Positions 25,319 through 37,569 are shown, numbered from the stretch's first letter. The stretch is DNA of 64,000 nt from Lagopus muta (GCF_023343835.1 NC_064434.1:14241505-14305504); one strand, 5' to 3'. Made by a program: numbers and translations. The notes: generated from the letters alone by a model not told the origin.

Positions 25319-27319
25319 GGACCCTTGTGGTGTGAAGCCTCCAAAGACAGAGGCAAAACTTGCTCCCATGGTGTGGGGTGATGAGGCACTAGTTGGTCCC
25401 ACACGCAGTACCCTGTATTTCCTTCCTTATTACTTAATACTCCATTTGTACTTAATGATGTGTTGTATTTTATATGCTGTTTATGACTGTTCTGGGTGGA
25501 TTAATCTGTCATTAATGCATCATGGTTTAAAGGCTTTTCTTTTCCCCTGTTAAGCAGTTTAATGGGCTCAGGGAGGCACTCCTGGGTGTGTGTTCTGAGC
25601 TCTGCGTGCGCGCAGCCGGGGTGCGGTTGAGCACCCTGCACGCACCCAGTGGGTGCCCCGCGGCCCCAGGACACCTCCTGGTCTCACACATCCCCGCCGG
25701 GGTCATGGTGGGACCTGAGGCTCAGCCTGGGTCTGTGCAGAGGCATCAGCAGCTCCAAGCACTGTGTGACAAAGCCAGGCTCCAAAGGTGGCTCCAGCCT
25801 GTGTAGGCTAATGAATAAACAAATACTCATTAGAACAAACATGTTTATAGCCTGTGGTAAGGAAAGCAAGTGAATTATCAAGTTGGGTATGGCTGCAGAA
25901 TTAGCAGTAAGTGGTAGGATTTCAACCTGCCGATTATGTTTGCCTTTACCTACAGCCATCTGTGTATGATGATAGAACATATGTTTGCTGCCTTTGTAAC
26001 AAATATGAAAAAAAATCCACAGTTGTCTGATTTATACAATAAGGGGTTTATATAATAGAAACAACATGATTATTGAATGTACTATGAGGCCAGCTTTGCC
26101 GCTGGTCTTTTCAGAGGATTACAGGGCTGGAGGAACCTCAGAAGATCACCAATCCATTCTCCTTTCATTGCTTCTGCCCAGTAGAATGATTTGCCGGGGC
26201 TGATGCACGTGTAAAAGTCTATTTTCTTATCCACCTAAATGAATAAGAACATAATTGAAAAGCTTACGATAATAAATGTGCTTTTATATTCACCTTAAAT
26301 ACATGCGTATATAGAGGAGGGTGAAGCTTGCCATCTGCCAAGGGATAATTCATAAATCTGCATACATGAGCATCCACAAAACTGCTGACACATGCAGAAC
26401 AGGAGCTGCATGAGCTCATTCCAAGACAAGCATTTCCTTTTGGTGAGTGCACAGCTCCCAACGGTGTGATGGGAATTGGGTGCGAGCCTGCAAGCGATAC
26501 CACACAGAACCTGATCCTAATCTCCGCGGCACTGGAAGGGCCCTGCTCCTGCAGATGTGTGAGTAGGAAACAGAATTCCCCAACGACAAAATCCCTGAAC
26601 TTCCAACACTGGGCTACAGCCCAAGTTGTGCACTTGACCTTGGGTGTGCACAGTTGTGCTTCAGGGCCTCTGCTGCACTTCTGGTTGCAAGGCCAAGGCC
26701 AAGGGGGAATCTGCTGTAAAGCAGATGGCAAGCGGGTAACAGTGGAAAGAAGGCAGTTCAAGATGTTCATTCAGAAGCTCGCTTTAGGTATGCCACCAGA
26801 ATGTGTTTGCTCTGGCTCCTCTGTATGACCAGCTGTGATTCTTTCTTGCAGGTGATTGTCCAGGAAAAAAGGCTTCAAATCTCTCCGCAATGATCACGAA
26901 GGTAAGAATCTAAAGATCCAAAGAACCCGATTCAAACCAGCATTCAGAACTGTGCAAAGGTCTTGAGCTCAAGGTCAAAAACAGTGTGAGCTGAGTGCTC
27001 TTCTGCACCAGGTCTATGTCTGGTGGTTGTACAGATACTTGGACAGGAGGGATGTCAGTGAAAGCATGGAGAGGGCAAGGAAGAAGAATGTGATGCTGCT
27101 GCTAGGGGTAGCTTTGCTTGTAGGGAAGATGAACAGGGATGGGGCAGTTGTAACATGAAGGACATTGGGCATGGCATAGCAGAGTGACAGAATGAACTAG
27201 ACACAGGACTGGGAGATACCTAGCTTGTGCCATTCCTGGATGATATTTTTCTTTTTCACAGCCACTCCCAGCTCACAGTCCTCTCAGCCGTGGCACATTC
27301 CTTTATGGCACTTCCCACA
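25319..27319. other. Unassigned intergenic DNA with a small CpG cluster
   Basis: No gene is established. A compact CpG-rich block lies at about 25597-25712 (CTGCGTGCGCGCAGCCGGGG). It is flanked by repeat-free AT-rich DNA (25490-25560 and 25805-26060) that looks constrained but is unproven. An exon-like 50-nt segment with strong splice sites lies at 26852-26901. Confidence 0.4.
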
Positions 27320-27760
27320 ATAAATTCACAGATGTCACAAAACTAGGGGTGGTGGCTGATTCACCAGGGGGCCATGCTGCCATCCAGAGGATCCTTAACA
27401 GGCTGAAGAGGTGGACTGGCAGCAATCTCACGAAGTTAAGCAAGAAGTACAGAGTCCTGCACCTGGGGATGAACAACTGGAGAATAGGCGACTTAGGGAG
27501 ATCCCATCAGTGTCTAGGACAAGAGGCAGTGGGCACAAACTGGAACACAGCAAGTTCCCTCTTGAGCACCAGGAGCACCCACAGTGTGGGTGATGAATCA
27601 CAGGCAGCCTGGAGGCTGTGGGGTGCCCTGGTTGGAAATATTGAAAAGCTGCCTGGACATGGTGCTGGGCACCCTGCTCTGGGTGTCCCTGCTGGAGTGG
27701 GGCTGGGCTGAGTGGAATCAGAAGTCCCTCCCCCCAAATATGCTTTGATTCTGTGACTAG
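27320..27760 (+). mobile_element. CR1-like LINE fragment, less common subfamily (plus strand)
   Basis: It holds recognisable CR1 reverse-transcriptase text (CAGATGTCACAAAACTAGGG, then GCCATCCAGAGGATCCTTAA and AAGTTAAGCAAGAAGTACAG). It then switches at about 27500 to a 3' region with GGTGCTGGGCACCCTGCTCT and ends TTTGATTCTGTGAC near 27745. The same 3' block recurs at 52245-52412, 57915-57965 and 61290-61320. The jump near 27490-27510 suggests an internal deletion. Confidence 0.72.
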
Positions 27761-29114
27761 AAATCATTGTCCTGGGGCACAGGGTAGGATGCAGTGTGGG
27801 AAAGTTGTCCCCAAGGGACAAGGAGATCCATCTTTGGTAGAGGCAAGCAAGAGGAGAGTGGGAAGACTCAAACCAAAGGAGTTCAGGAACAACTTTTGAT
27901 GACTGTCACTAACAGTCTCCTTCCAGGCTTGTGTTTTCTCTCTCTCCCTTATCACCTCCTATGCAATGACCTCCCTTCTTAATGCAGGCTGCCTATTTCA
28001 GAGACTTGAGTAATTTTGCCCTCACTTGACCTCAGGACAGAAAAGTAGCCCATGGCCCCATTAATTTTCTAACACAGAAGATGCTGATGAAACTGAAGTG
28101 GAAATGTCTATTCCTTTATGCTCCCCCCACCATCATTTTTACTTGTCTTCATCTCCACATCTGGAAAAGGTGATAGTGGCTGTGTTAGTAAAATTTTTGG
28201 AAAGTGGTGGTGCAGTGCTAATTTGGCAAATTTTTGGAAAGCCTCATTGCAAAGTCTCTGCTGCCTCTTTCACCGTCTTGCTGTGGCTGGATAAGGGCAC
28301 ATGCACATAAACTGAAACCTAGGGTGAGGTTTAAGCTAGGATTCAGTGATGATGTCAGGGGATAAATCAGAGTCTTAGACTTGAAGGCACTGATTTTTAT
28401 GAGAGCTTTTCTGGCAAAATTTAATCTCAGCACCCTTTCTGATACCTTCTGGTAGAGATATAACAGAGATCACTGAGTATTATTGAGTCTGTTATATGTA
28501 TATTAAATTTCATGTTTAGTTTATCCATGGTCTTCCTCTGTTTCCTGTTTCCTAAGAGGTTTCTGCCATATGGTCTTAGAGAAGGATGAGACCCTTCATC
28601 ATGGCACTCAGCTTTTGTCATGCCTTCTCTCCAGCCGCAACATTTGTGATCATGCACAACATTAAACCTCATTAGTGGAATCCATTGCCATGTAAGTGTG
28701 TCAAGATTTGGTAACATCATGGCTCTCTTCATAACCTAATTCAGACTAGCTACACTTGCTTATAAAGCAGGGAATGAAGATGGCTAAAAAAGAATGTTAA
28801 AAAGGATTGGAAAGTGGAACCGTGCTATAAATGGCTGTGGACCAATAATATTGAGACTCATTTCACCTGCTGCCATAGTAAGCTTGGGAGGCAGGCAGAA
28901 TCTACAGGGCCAAAAAGGGATTTGATGACCTCATGGTGATGGATCCCAGAATGGATGTTAGAATGACTGAATGGGGCTGCAGGCCTGAATAGGGATATGA
29001 ATCACAGAATATGGCCACAGTCACATGCTTTCTTAAAACAGCATCTCCTTCTGCTGTCCTCAGGCAGTGCTTGGGTGGACCACTGGTCTGACACCTCATT
29101 TCACAGAAATAAAG
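27761..29114. other. Unassigned intergenic DNA
   Basis: No gene or repeat family is recognised. Short open frames on both strands carry no known domain. Confidence 0.4.
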
Positions 29115-29340
29115 AAACACAGAATGGCCTGGGTTGGAAGGGACCTCAAGGATCATGAATCTCCAACCCCCTGCCACATGCAAGGCCTCCAATCTCCCCA
29201 TTTAATACTAGACCAGGCTGCCTAGGGCCCCATCCAATCTGGCCTTGAACACCACCAGGGATGGGGCACCCACAACCTCTCCGGGCAGCCTGTTCCATCA
29301 CCTCACCACTTTCATAGTAAAGAACTTAATGTCCTTTTAC
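29115..29340 (-). mobile_element. CR1 LINE 3' fragment (minus strand)
   Basis: Antisense CR1 3' end: AGAATGGCCTGGGTTGGAAG, CCAACCCCCTGCCACATGCA, CACCAGGGATGGGGCACCCA. It closely resembles the copy in ODC1 intron 10 at 43031-43470, including the shared phrase CCCCATTTAATAC(T/C)AGACCA, so both belong to one subfamily. Confidence 0.85.
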
Positions 29341-29959
29341 ACGTCCTCATTCCCAACCCCTTCTTTCAGCTTGTGCTTAGTGCCAGATCTGTGTGTGCAA
29401 GGGAAGGAGACATAACACAAAGCAGAGCCCACTCTAATTGATTCCGTGAGACCTTTGCAATCCTCGCTGCTCCAAAAGGCCAGAGTCAAGTGTGAGCATC
29501 CTGTGCCGCAGAACACAAATCTCATATTCAGTTCCAGCTCTCTACCAATGTAATAACAGTGTTCTCCAAACATCTCTTCCTGAAATAACTTCACCTGTGT
29601 ATTTTCTTTATGAGCTGGACATGTTGAATTCAGAGGAGTTTTGATTTCTCAGGATTTGCAGGAGGTGTCTGTTAATCGTTCTTTTCTTCTCTGTTTTGTT
29701 GTTATTGTTCCTGCTGCTGCTGTTGTTCGTTTATTTGCTTGCTGTAAGAAACACAGAAGAAAAGATGTAGACCAAATTATTATTTTGCCAAGTACCACAA
29801 CTAAGTATATTCTGTTGATCATCCTTGTCATTATTTTTATTATGGCAGTATTTCATTTGGATTGTAAAATATTACAGAAACGTCATTGCTACCTCTATCC
29901 AAAATTATATATAAATAATAATAGCCTCTTACAAGTCTATTTTTTTCAACTGTGAATGT
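29341..29959. other. Unassigned intergenic DNA
   Basis: Nothing is recognised. A 104-codon + strand open frame at 29641-29955 is AT-rich and contains a hydrophobic run, but has no known domain and is judged a chance frame. Confidence 0.4.
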
Positions 29960-30045
29960 CAGAAGCTCTTTAAAAAGGTCAGTATCATTATCCTCATTTT
30001 ATTGTTGGAGAAAAAAAAGACAAAGGCCAAGCTGTTCCCTCTAAC
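29960..30045 (-). repeat. Ancient MIR/L2-like repeat (minus strand)
   Basis: TATCATTATCCTCATTTTAT followed by TGTTGGAGAAAAAAAAGACA resembles the antisense of the MIR/L2 'catctgtaaaatggggataat' block. It is short and diverged. Confidence 0.4.
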
Positions 30046-31079
30046 TTTAGGCATCTAGAATCCTTCTGACGTCAGTGAAGGCAGTGAGAAAGGTATGTGA
30101 AGCAGTTATGAATCGTTTTTTGGAAGAGTCATATCCTCTTGGTGACTCCCACAGAGGATGTCCATCCAGGAGACTTCTGGTGCCTTATTGTGGATTCAGT
30201 TAGATGTGAATGAAGGACTGCTACCCCTTCATCGACAGAGCACAAAACAAAGCCTTTCCTCCTGATTCCCACTGTTCTGCTGTTCCCCTTCTTACTTTTC
30301 AGAATAATGATGACAGCATGTTTCCACCATTAGCAGTGCTGCCAGGCTAGCATGGTTCTGTGCATAGACAAGATTTAATGCTCAGTCTGTGGTAGAGCAA
30401 ATTTTGCTTGCCTGTGCATGATGTAATAGAATGTAAATCATAGAAACAAAAGTGTATTCATCGTACTCCACTGCTCTGCTTTCCTACATACCCAAACTGT
30501 ATGTTTCACCTCCTCTGAGAAACCTGGTCTTCCAGGTCCCACTGCTGTATTGCTGTATTTGTCCATGGCCTGGGGTGTGCCAGCTGGGACATAAGGTAGA
30601 AATAGAGCATTATTGACATGTTCCCTTCACAGACCCACAGCATCCTGGGACACAAAAAAGAAATTCAGGCAGTTGACAACCTGCTCTATTTCCTGCACTG
30701 CACACCAGCCACTGGCCATGAACATTTATGAAGCATGACCATCGTTGGTAGTGGAAACCTCCTTTAATTCATCTCCTCCCATCTGAAAACAGTGCTAACA
30801 TCACCAGAGTTTCCCTTATTGCCTTACTGCTCTTTGCCTTTCCTGGTGGCAGCAGTGTTAGCAGTGACTTCATCCACAGTATGAGCCAACCTATTATGGT
30901 GGCCTTCCCGGGTACTTCTGGTACATCATTCCCTCCACAGACTCATGACAGTTCACGACACTTTTTCCAGGAGACACTGTCCGAAGTATTTTTTAAATAC
31001 TGTGACTGTCACATAGGAAATACTTCAGAAACATGATGTTTAAAGTAGAGGTGATAATGGAGTTACTCATCCAATTCTT
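30046..31079. other. Unassigned intergenic DNA
   Basis: No gene or repeat is recognised between the old repeat and the next CR1 element. Confidence 0.4.
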
Positions 31080-32041
31080 AGAATCATAGAGTGCTTTGGG
31101 TTGGAAGGGACTTTTAAGATCACCTCGTTCCAATCCCCTGCTACAGGCAGGCACACCTCCCACCAGACCAGGGTGCTCACAGCCCCATCCAGCCTGGCCT
31201 TGAATGCTTCCAGGAGAGGGGCATTCACAACCTCACTGGGCAACCTGTTCCAGAGTATCACCACCCTCACAGTAAAGAATTTGTTCCTAATATCTACTCT
31301 AAATCCACCCTCTTTCAGTTTAAAACCATTTTCCCTTATCCTGTCACCACATGCCCTTCTAAAAAGTCCCTTCCCAGTTTTCCTGTAGGTACCCTTCAGG
31401 TACCCCTTCTCCTCAGGGCTGCTCTCAAGCCATTCTCCACTCAACCTGTATCTGTGCTTGAGGTTGCCCCAACCCAGATGAAGCACCTTGCACTTGGCCT
31501 TGCTGAACTTCATGAGGTTGGCATGGGCCCACCTCTCAAACCTGTCCAGGTCCCTCTGGATAGCATCCCTTCCCTCTAGTCTGCCAACTGTACCACTCAG
31601 CTTGGTGTCATCTACAATTGCTGAGGGTGCACTGAATCCCACTGTCCACATTGCCTACAAAGATGTTTAATAACACTGTTTCCAACACCAAATCCTGAGG
31701 AATGCCACTAATCACTGGTATCCATTTGGGCACTGAGCTACTGACTGCAACACTCTGAGTGCAGCCATCCATCCAATTCCTTATTCAGTGAGTTGTCCCT
31801 TCCTCAAATCCATTTTTCTCCAATTTGGCGACCAGGATGTCATGCAGAACAGTGTCTTTGCACAAGTCCAGGTAGATGACATCAGTTATTCTTTCTTTAT
31901 CCACTGGTTGCTATAACTCCATCATAAAAGGCCACTAAGTTTGGCAGGCATGACTTGCCCTTGGTGAAGCCATGTTGGTTACTATCAATCACCTCATCTT
32001 TATTTTCCATATGACTTAGTAGGGCTTTCAATAGAACATGA
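31080..32041 (-). mobile_element. CR1 LINE, ~1-kb 5'-truncated copy (minus strand)
   Basis: It starts with AGAATCATAGAGTGCTTTGG at the 3' terminus and extends into the reverse-transcriptase domain at about 32000. Minus-strand frames contain [20 protein letters not shown] and [20 protein letters not shown], typical CR1 C-terminal text. A 194-codon frame (31067-31651) survives, but a deletion joins the reverse-transcriptase tail to the 3' part near 31390-31430 and the 5' end is absent. Confidence 0.9.
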
Positions 32042-35004
32042 CAGTTACACTAACGTCAAGGTTAATATAAATGTAAATGTAGGCACATGTAAATAAAGGA
32101 GTCTCATACCTACCTAGAGAGAACTTTGTATCTGCTTTGTATTTATACAGACAGAATGGTGTCCAAATTCCTAAAATGCCCCCCACAGGACTTAGGTTAT
32201 GAAACCCACTTACACTGCAGCCAGCAAACCTGCTCTGGTTTCTTAGTAATTGTTAATAAATTAGTCTCCTTATGCTGAGTCCTTTTTGCCTGCGATGGTA
32301 ACTGGTGAGCTATATGCCTGGCCTTACCTCTTTTTTTCATGCTATTTTCTCCCATGTCCTTTTGAGGAGGAGGAGGAGTGAAGGAGGCATGGTGGAGCTG
32401 AGCTACCTACCAGAAAGAAACCTCCACAATTGTGCAAGCAGGCATGAGAACTAGGAAAGCAGGAATGAGAGAACTTCTCCCTCAGGCTGAGAAATATCTC
32501 ACTATCCTGTCCTGTAGGTGTGCCCTGCAGTCACCAGGCTCTGAAGTTGAAAGAATAACTGAAGATAAATCCAAGGCTTTGTCATATGACCGAAATCAAT
32601 TTGACGTGTGTCATTGTCACACACAGAAACAGCAGCTAGATAACAGCCAGTGCAGTTTAACAGGACAAGCAAAGCTGCTTACACTGTAATCCTCTCCTAC
32701 TGTTTGCTTCAATTGGTTGGTGCTCATAGATTAAAACTCAGAGTATTTCTCTTGGGTTTCATCCTCAGGTTGAGGCTGTATTCAAAGCATTCATTAGAAC
32801 AGCCTGAAATCATTGTACATGTGAGACCCTTCCAGATGCAAGCAGTGCAGCCGCACTAACCAAAAGTTTAATAGAAAGTAAACCATGTGTTTCATTTTTA
32901 TTGTGTTCTTTTTGCTCTGTCCACTTCTGCATGAAATAGCCCTTGCATGTGCAGTTAGTGGCTGCTGAAGGACTTGTTTAAAATTCAGTAAGACATGATA
33001 GTAGCACCGTTCCCATTCTGTTGGAACCAGCTTGAGAGTAAGGTACAATGTTACATGGGTAAGAGCAGAGGAATCAAGGTCTTCATTCCTCAGAAGCCCG
33101 AAAACTACTTCAGCCTTGCAGCATGCTTCTGCTCCCCCTTGATAACAGTGACAACGCTGATAGCAATGGGCCACACTGTACCTGCTGCAAAGCTCTGAAT
33201 GTAATGAAAGCAAGGGGCAGATGTTACCTACCCACATAAGGACAAGGTCACCCGCTTACACTTAGCAGAAGATAACACATCAAGAGTTTGGCTAATGGCA
33301 GAGCACAGTTACAGCCAAGCGCTGGCATCAGATAGTATACTGCTGCAAAGCCAACAGTACCCATCTTCTGTTGTCCTTAGTCATAAATAATTCATACCTG
33401 AACACCTCGGGTGGTTCAGGTCTGCCTGTGCCCCAGGACTTGCCTGCCTGGGAAATGCGGCCAATGCTCTCTTTCAACCGCCCTCTTCCCTTTTCATTTT
33501 AGGCTTTGATGGCTTTAGTGAAGGGGATTTTTCTTTTTGTCTTTATCCAACGGACTCTGTGCTGGGAGCAGAATTTCCCTGGCCCTCCATTTTGAATAAA
33601 ATCTCCTTGTTTGTTAATAGCCAGTTCCTGCTGGATCTCCCAGATGACTTCATACCCAGGATGAACAACGTTTTCAGCGCTGCACACGCTATCTGCTGTA
33701 TATACTAACCACCCTTGAAAAACACTCCAACCACCAGCTCGTTAACAGAGATGTTACAAAACCTCCATGAGTCATTTCTGGACTTTGCTTTATTTTTTTA
33801 AGCACAACGTTAAGCAAGTCACCCAAAGCTCACACTCTCTAGGCAGCAGAGCGTGGTGGGACAAAGCTGCATCCCTGCAATTTGAATGCCTGTTGTCCTG
33901 GTGCAGAGTATCAGCAACTTTGTCCCTCACAGTGGGCTCTTGGTCACTGCCTCCAGTCTAGAGGCTGCTTCAAGCCTGCAGCTGATAAGCAGAGCAATAG
34001 GCACAGCCTGTGCTCTGCACCCATTTCTTCTGCAGGGGCTGGACGCTGATCAGGGCTGAGCCCAGGGCAAAGGCTCTACCAGCTCGCTAAGAGTCCCTGG
34101 AGGCTGTACCACCCTAAAGACACTTGAGTCATAATCCCTTGTCCTCCTCCTTCCTCCTGGGAGTGGCAGCAATTTGCTATTGGCAGAAACCTGCAGGAAC
34201 AGACTTCTAACCCCACCGCACGGCCAAGGGACAAGTCTCCACCCCGCTGTCCACCTACGCCACTTGGTTGGGAGCACGAAAGGCTCCTGCTTGCTCCTCC
34301 AAATCCGGGCCCCATTTCTGGGTAGCTCTGAATAGTCCAAGGTGGATTTTCCTGGGCAGGTTTTATTTTTAGGTTTTTGGCAGGAATTGTTTCTAGGGGA
34401 AGCATGCATTCTCGCTCTCCATCCCTTGTGCAAATGTACTGCCAGGCTCAGGCTCTCCCTGGAGGTGATCTTAGGATGCTGGGTCTGCTCATCTGGCTTC
34501 TCCCTCTATTTTAAAGAGTAGCTCCATGAAGGAGATAATACATGGTTCTCAGTGATTTTATATTTGTAGCTAAATGCAGCTCCTGGAGAGCTACCCTTCC
34601 GTTTAGAAAAGCAGGCCACCTCCTGCACTCATCTGGCCCACTGATTTAATAACTAGCACTGTAGGTAATGAATAACCATTTATCACCTTGGAATCTCCAT
34701 GCTGTCAAATTATGGAGAAGCAAGTGTCTATCCCAAATTCTGCATTTCCCTCCCCTCTGGACTACTGGAGTATGTACATTAGTTCATTCAGGGATATTTA
34801 TCCCTGGTCTCCCCATTTAACCTACTTATCTTAAACTATCTTATCCTATTTGCCCCAGAATTTCTAAAAAGATCCTACCCAGGGAGACAAGATCATGCTT
34901 GTGAAATTTTTGTATGTATTGGTTTAGTTTTGGCAAAGTAAGGAGGTAGTTAAAATGAGACTTATAATGGAAAGCTAGCTGCTAGCATCTCTCTATAATA
35001 CATG
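32042..35004. other. Unassigned intergenic DNA upstream of ODC1
   Basis: No gene is recognised. 34565-34730 is repeat-free and contains GGTAATGAATAACCATTTAT, which looks like conserved non-coding DNA but is untested. Confidence 0.4.
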
Positions 35005-35112
35005 TCTACCTTGCAGGAGAGTTGTGAGGATTAATTAATTTGTGTTTGTTAAGCACTTTGAGATCCTAAGATCAAAGGTTCTATAGAAATGCAAATTGTT
35101 ATTATAATGATA
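35005..35112 (+). repeat. Ancient MIR/L2/L3-like 3' tail
   Basis: The run AGTTGTGAGGATTAATTAAT, TTGTTAAGCACTTTGAGATC and CTATAGAAATGCAAATTGTT ending in ATT repeats follows the shared 3' tail of L2/L3-type LINEs and their SINE partners. It is an old fossil, much more diverged than the CR1 copies. Confidence 0.6.
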
Positions 35113-37062
35113 ACTTTTTAATATGAGCTCATATGTTTTGCCTTAGAGGCACAGTCTCACCCTAAGTTGCGTAGTTATACACGTAAATCTTCAAACATTA
35201 TGATGAAAATTGTACCTCTGAGGCCCTGATCCTTCCTTCTGCTCTAATACTTCATGCACGGAGCTCCCTTTCACTTCAGACAGGTCCTGTACACAGGACA
35301 ACTGCAACACTGAGTTGCAGACCATTATGAGCCTTCAGGCTTCACAATGAGATAAATGAGTTCTGTCCTCCATAAAGCTGCTGCTGCCAGGAGTTACATC
35401 CATCTTGCTAACGAAAGGACTGAGCAAATCACCTCACTCTGTTTCAACACCTCAGCTTCAAACCTCCTGCAATGGCATCCATCTGTCTCACTCACCACCT
35501 ACACCTGAAACACAGACCAAAGGCAGGACTGTTGGGCTGTGTGTGCCACTTTCCATCATAACACCTCTTCCCCCGTGTTAAAACACTCCTGAATTAAACT
35601 GCAATTACAATCTAAGTTTCAATGGGAAGATGTTGCTTCACGACCATTTGCAGTTAATGACACTGGGAGAGATGTAAAATGTCTCTGTGGGCATTGTGTA
35701 GGTGAGGCTGCAACTCTTACATGTCCCTGAAGGTGGACTAAAGGTCTGATACAGACTTGATGCATTATCCAATATATCCTCTTTTACACTGCATGTTATC
35801 GATTCCTCCTATGAGCAATGAGCTCCATATTTTGGGGCTGTGCTGCAGAACTGGCCATTCCCCCTCACTGGCTGCTACAAGCACCTGGCTGGGCACACAA
35901 AGTCAACCTGGTCACATCCATGGTTTTCTCTCCCAGCAGCAGGCTGACTTCCATTTTTCAAGGCAACGCTCAAGCGCTTATCAGAACTATTCTCACTCCT
36001 CCTGGCTCCCAGTGAGTTTCGAGACTGTGGCAGCAAGATGAAATGGGTCCATCAGAATTTACACAATTTACTCAGAAAGCCCATGCCTTACCATGATACA
36101 CTGCCTATCCAATAGAGGCAGAATCTTTGTGTTATATATAGCAAGAACTGGAGCTGAGGCTCATGGCCTGGTCCTCTGGTGGGGGCTGAGCTCATACAGA
36201 GGCTGGCAGAGGTACTGCAGTACTGTCTGTTCAATGATGTGTGTGAGTGCTGGATTTTTTTTCATTCCTTTTTGACCTCTAATCTGTAAACATTAAGACT
36301 GCAAATGCCTCTGACACAAAATATTTTCTATAATGTCAGAGTTAGGTACTTCATATGCCTGTGGGTGACTCCTTTGGAGCCCACTGGGCTACCTTCCCCT
36401 CAGCAAGGCAACCTGGGAAGCAAAACCGTTGACACCTCTGCAGCTTTACAAGGATTTTGGTGGCTCAACCTCCTTTGGCCTTGCCACTGCAAGGAGCTAT
36501 TTCAGTTTGCTGCTCCGACTCCAAGCCCAGCCACAGAGCATTTGCAGCAGCCAAAGGTTAAGAAGCTGCATTCAGACACCTGGGAAGTGTGTCACAAAAG
36601 GTGGCAAAGTGAATTCTGGAAAGGTTTTCTCTCATGACATTCTTTGAGTGGTGGGGACAATTCACAGCAGGTCTGGACGTTGCACACGTGGAGATGGACA
36701 GCGGTGGGGTTGCTGCCATGCAGGGTATAGGACACGTGCAAGTATAAGATAGCAGCTGGTGTGCAATCCCTGTCCTGTCCCTGCACGGCAGCCAGAGCCC
36801 TGAGTGGGCAGCAGGTGAGAAGGGGAGAACCAGGGAGGGGAACAGCAGGATGATGTGGCTCAGTCTCCTGACAACACATGCTTTTCCAGTGCCCTCTTCT
36901 GGAAAGCATCTTTGGCCCATGCAGTGCTTTGCATGAGTCAGATGGAGCCATGTAGGGAGCTGTGGAGGCACTAGGGTCTGCTGCTGGGTCTACAGCCACG
37001 TTCAGGCCTGACCAGGACACTGTGACCTGGACGTCCCTCCTGCCCCTGCTGCATGCAGCCCT
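35113..37062. other. Distal ODC1 upstream region
   Basis: No separate gene is recognised. Two CACGTG E-boxes lie 48 bp apart at 36685-36690 and 36733-36738, about 1 kb upstream of the ODC1 start site. The left 470 nt of a long minus-strand open frame (36592-37647) also falls here. Confidence 0.4.
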
Positions 37063-37272
37063 GACGTGAGGGAGGCTGAAGCGGTGGGTCTGAGCCATGA
37101 CAGTGGCTGAGGAAGAAGGTCCCAAGTGTGAGAGTGGCTGTGGGTGGCAGGTCCCAGCATTAGAGCAGCTGAGAGCAGACCCACATGAGGGTGGCTGCAG
37201 AAGATGGGTTCCCACCACAAGAGCAGCAGTGAAATCCCCACCACGAGGATGACTGAGGGCAGCAGGTCCCCA
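37063..37272. repeat. Degenerate ~30-bp minisatellite upstream of ODC1
   Basis: About seven imperfect copies of a 26-32 bp unit can be lined up around a core close to GAGGGTGGCTGAGGGCAGCA followed by GGTCCCA. Core starts fall near 37071, 37102, 37134, 37164, 37191, 37223 and 37248. Copies differ at many positions, so this is an old tandem array just outside the ODC1 CpG island. Confidence 0.6.
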
Positions 37273-37475
37273 CTTTCCCCCAGCAGCTGCTCTCCTGCTG
37301 GGGGGATAAAGATAGGCAGTCGTGGCTTCTGCACGATTTGCTTTGCCATGGTGCAGAAAAACTGCTCCAGCCTGCGCTGCAGTATTCGCGTCCCGTGCGA
37401 GCCAGCGCCCCCTGCGAGCCCGTGCCCCGGAGGTGGCCGCTGCGCAGAGACCTGACGCGCTCAGCGCACCCGCGG

Positions 37476-37550
37476 TGGGCGGGGCGTTACGGTCGGTGGG
37501 CGGGGCGTTAGGGGCAGCAGGCGGGGCGTTGGGGTCCGTGGGCGGGGCCT
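37476..37550 (+). promoter_or_regulatory. ODC1: Four tandem GC boxes (Sp1/KLF-type)
   Basis: GGGCGGGGC-type sites start at 37476, 37497, 37519 and 37539, i.e. spaced 21, 22 and 20 bp. The spacers also resemble each other (GTTACGGTCG, GTTAGGGGCA, GTTGGGGTCC), so the cluster is a small tandem duplication of a ~21-bp unit. Spacing near two helical turns would put the sites on one face of the DNA. Sp1 binding to GC boxes in the ODC promoter is established in mammals; use of these sites is inferred. Confidence 0.85.
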
Positions 37551-37569
37551 CCGCGCTCGTGCTCTCCGC

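Noticed and set aside
29641-29955. 104-codon plus-strand frame with a hydrophobic stretch
   Set aside because: AT-rich, low-complexity, no homologous family recognised, no splice or promoter context.
1-37000. 3' exons of NOL10, expected upstream of ODC1 by comparison with human 2p25
   Set aside because: No open segment reads as a NOL10-like exon. The neighbour probably lies further left, as it is over 100 kb away in human.
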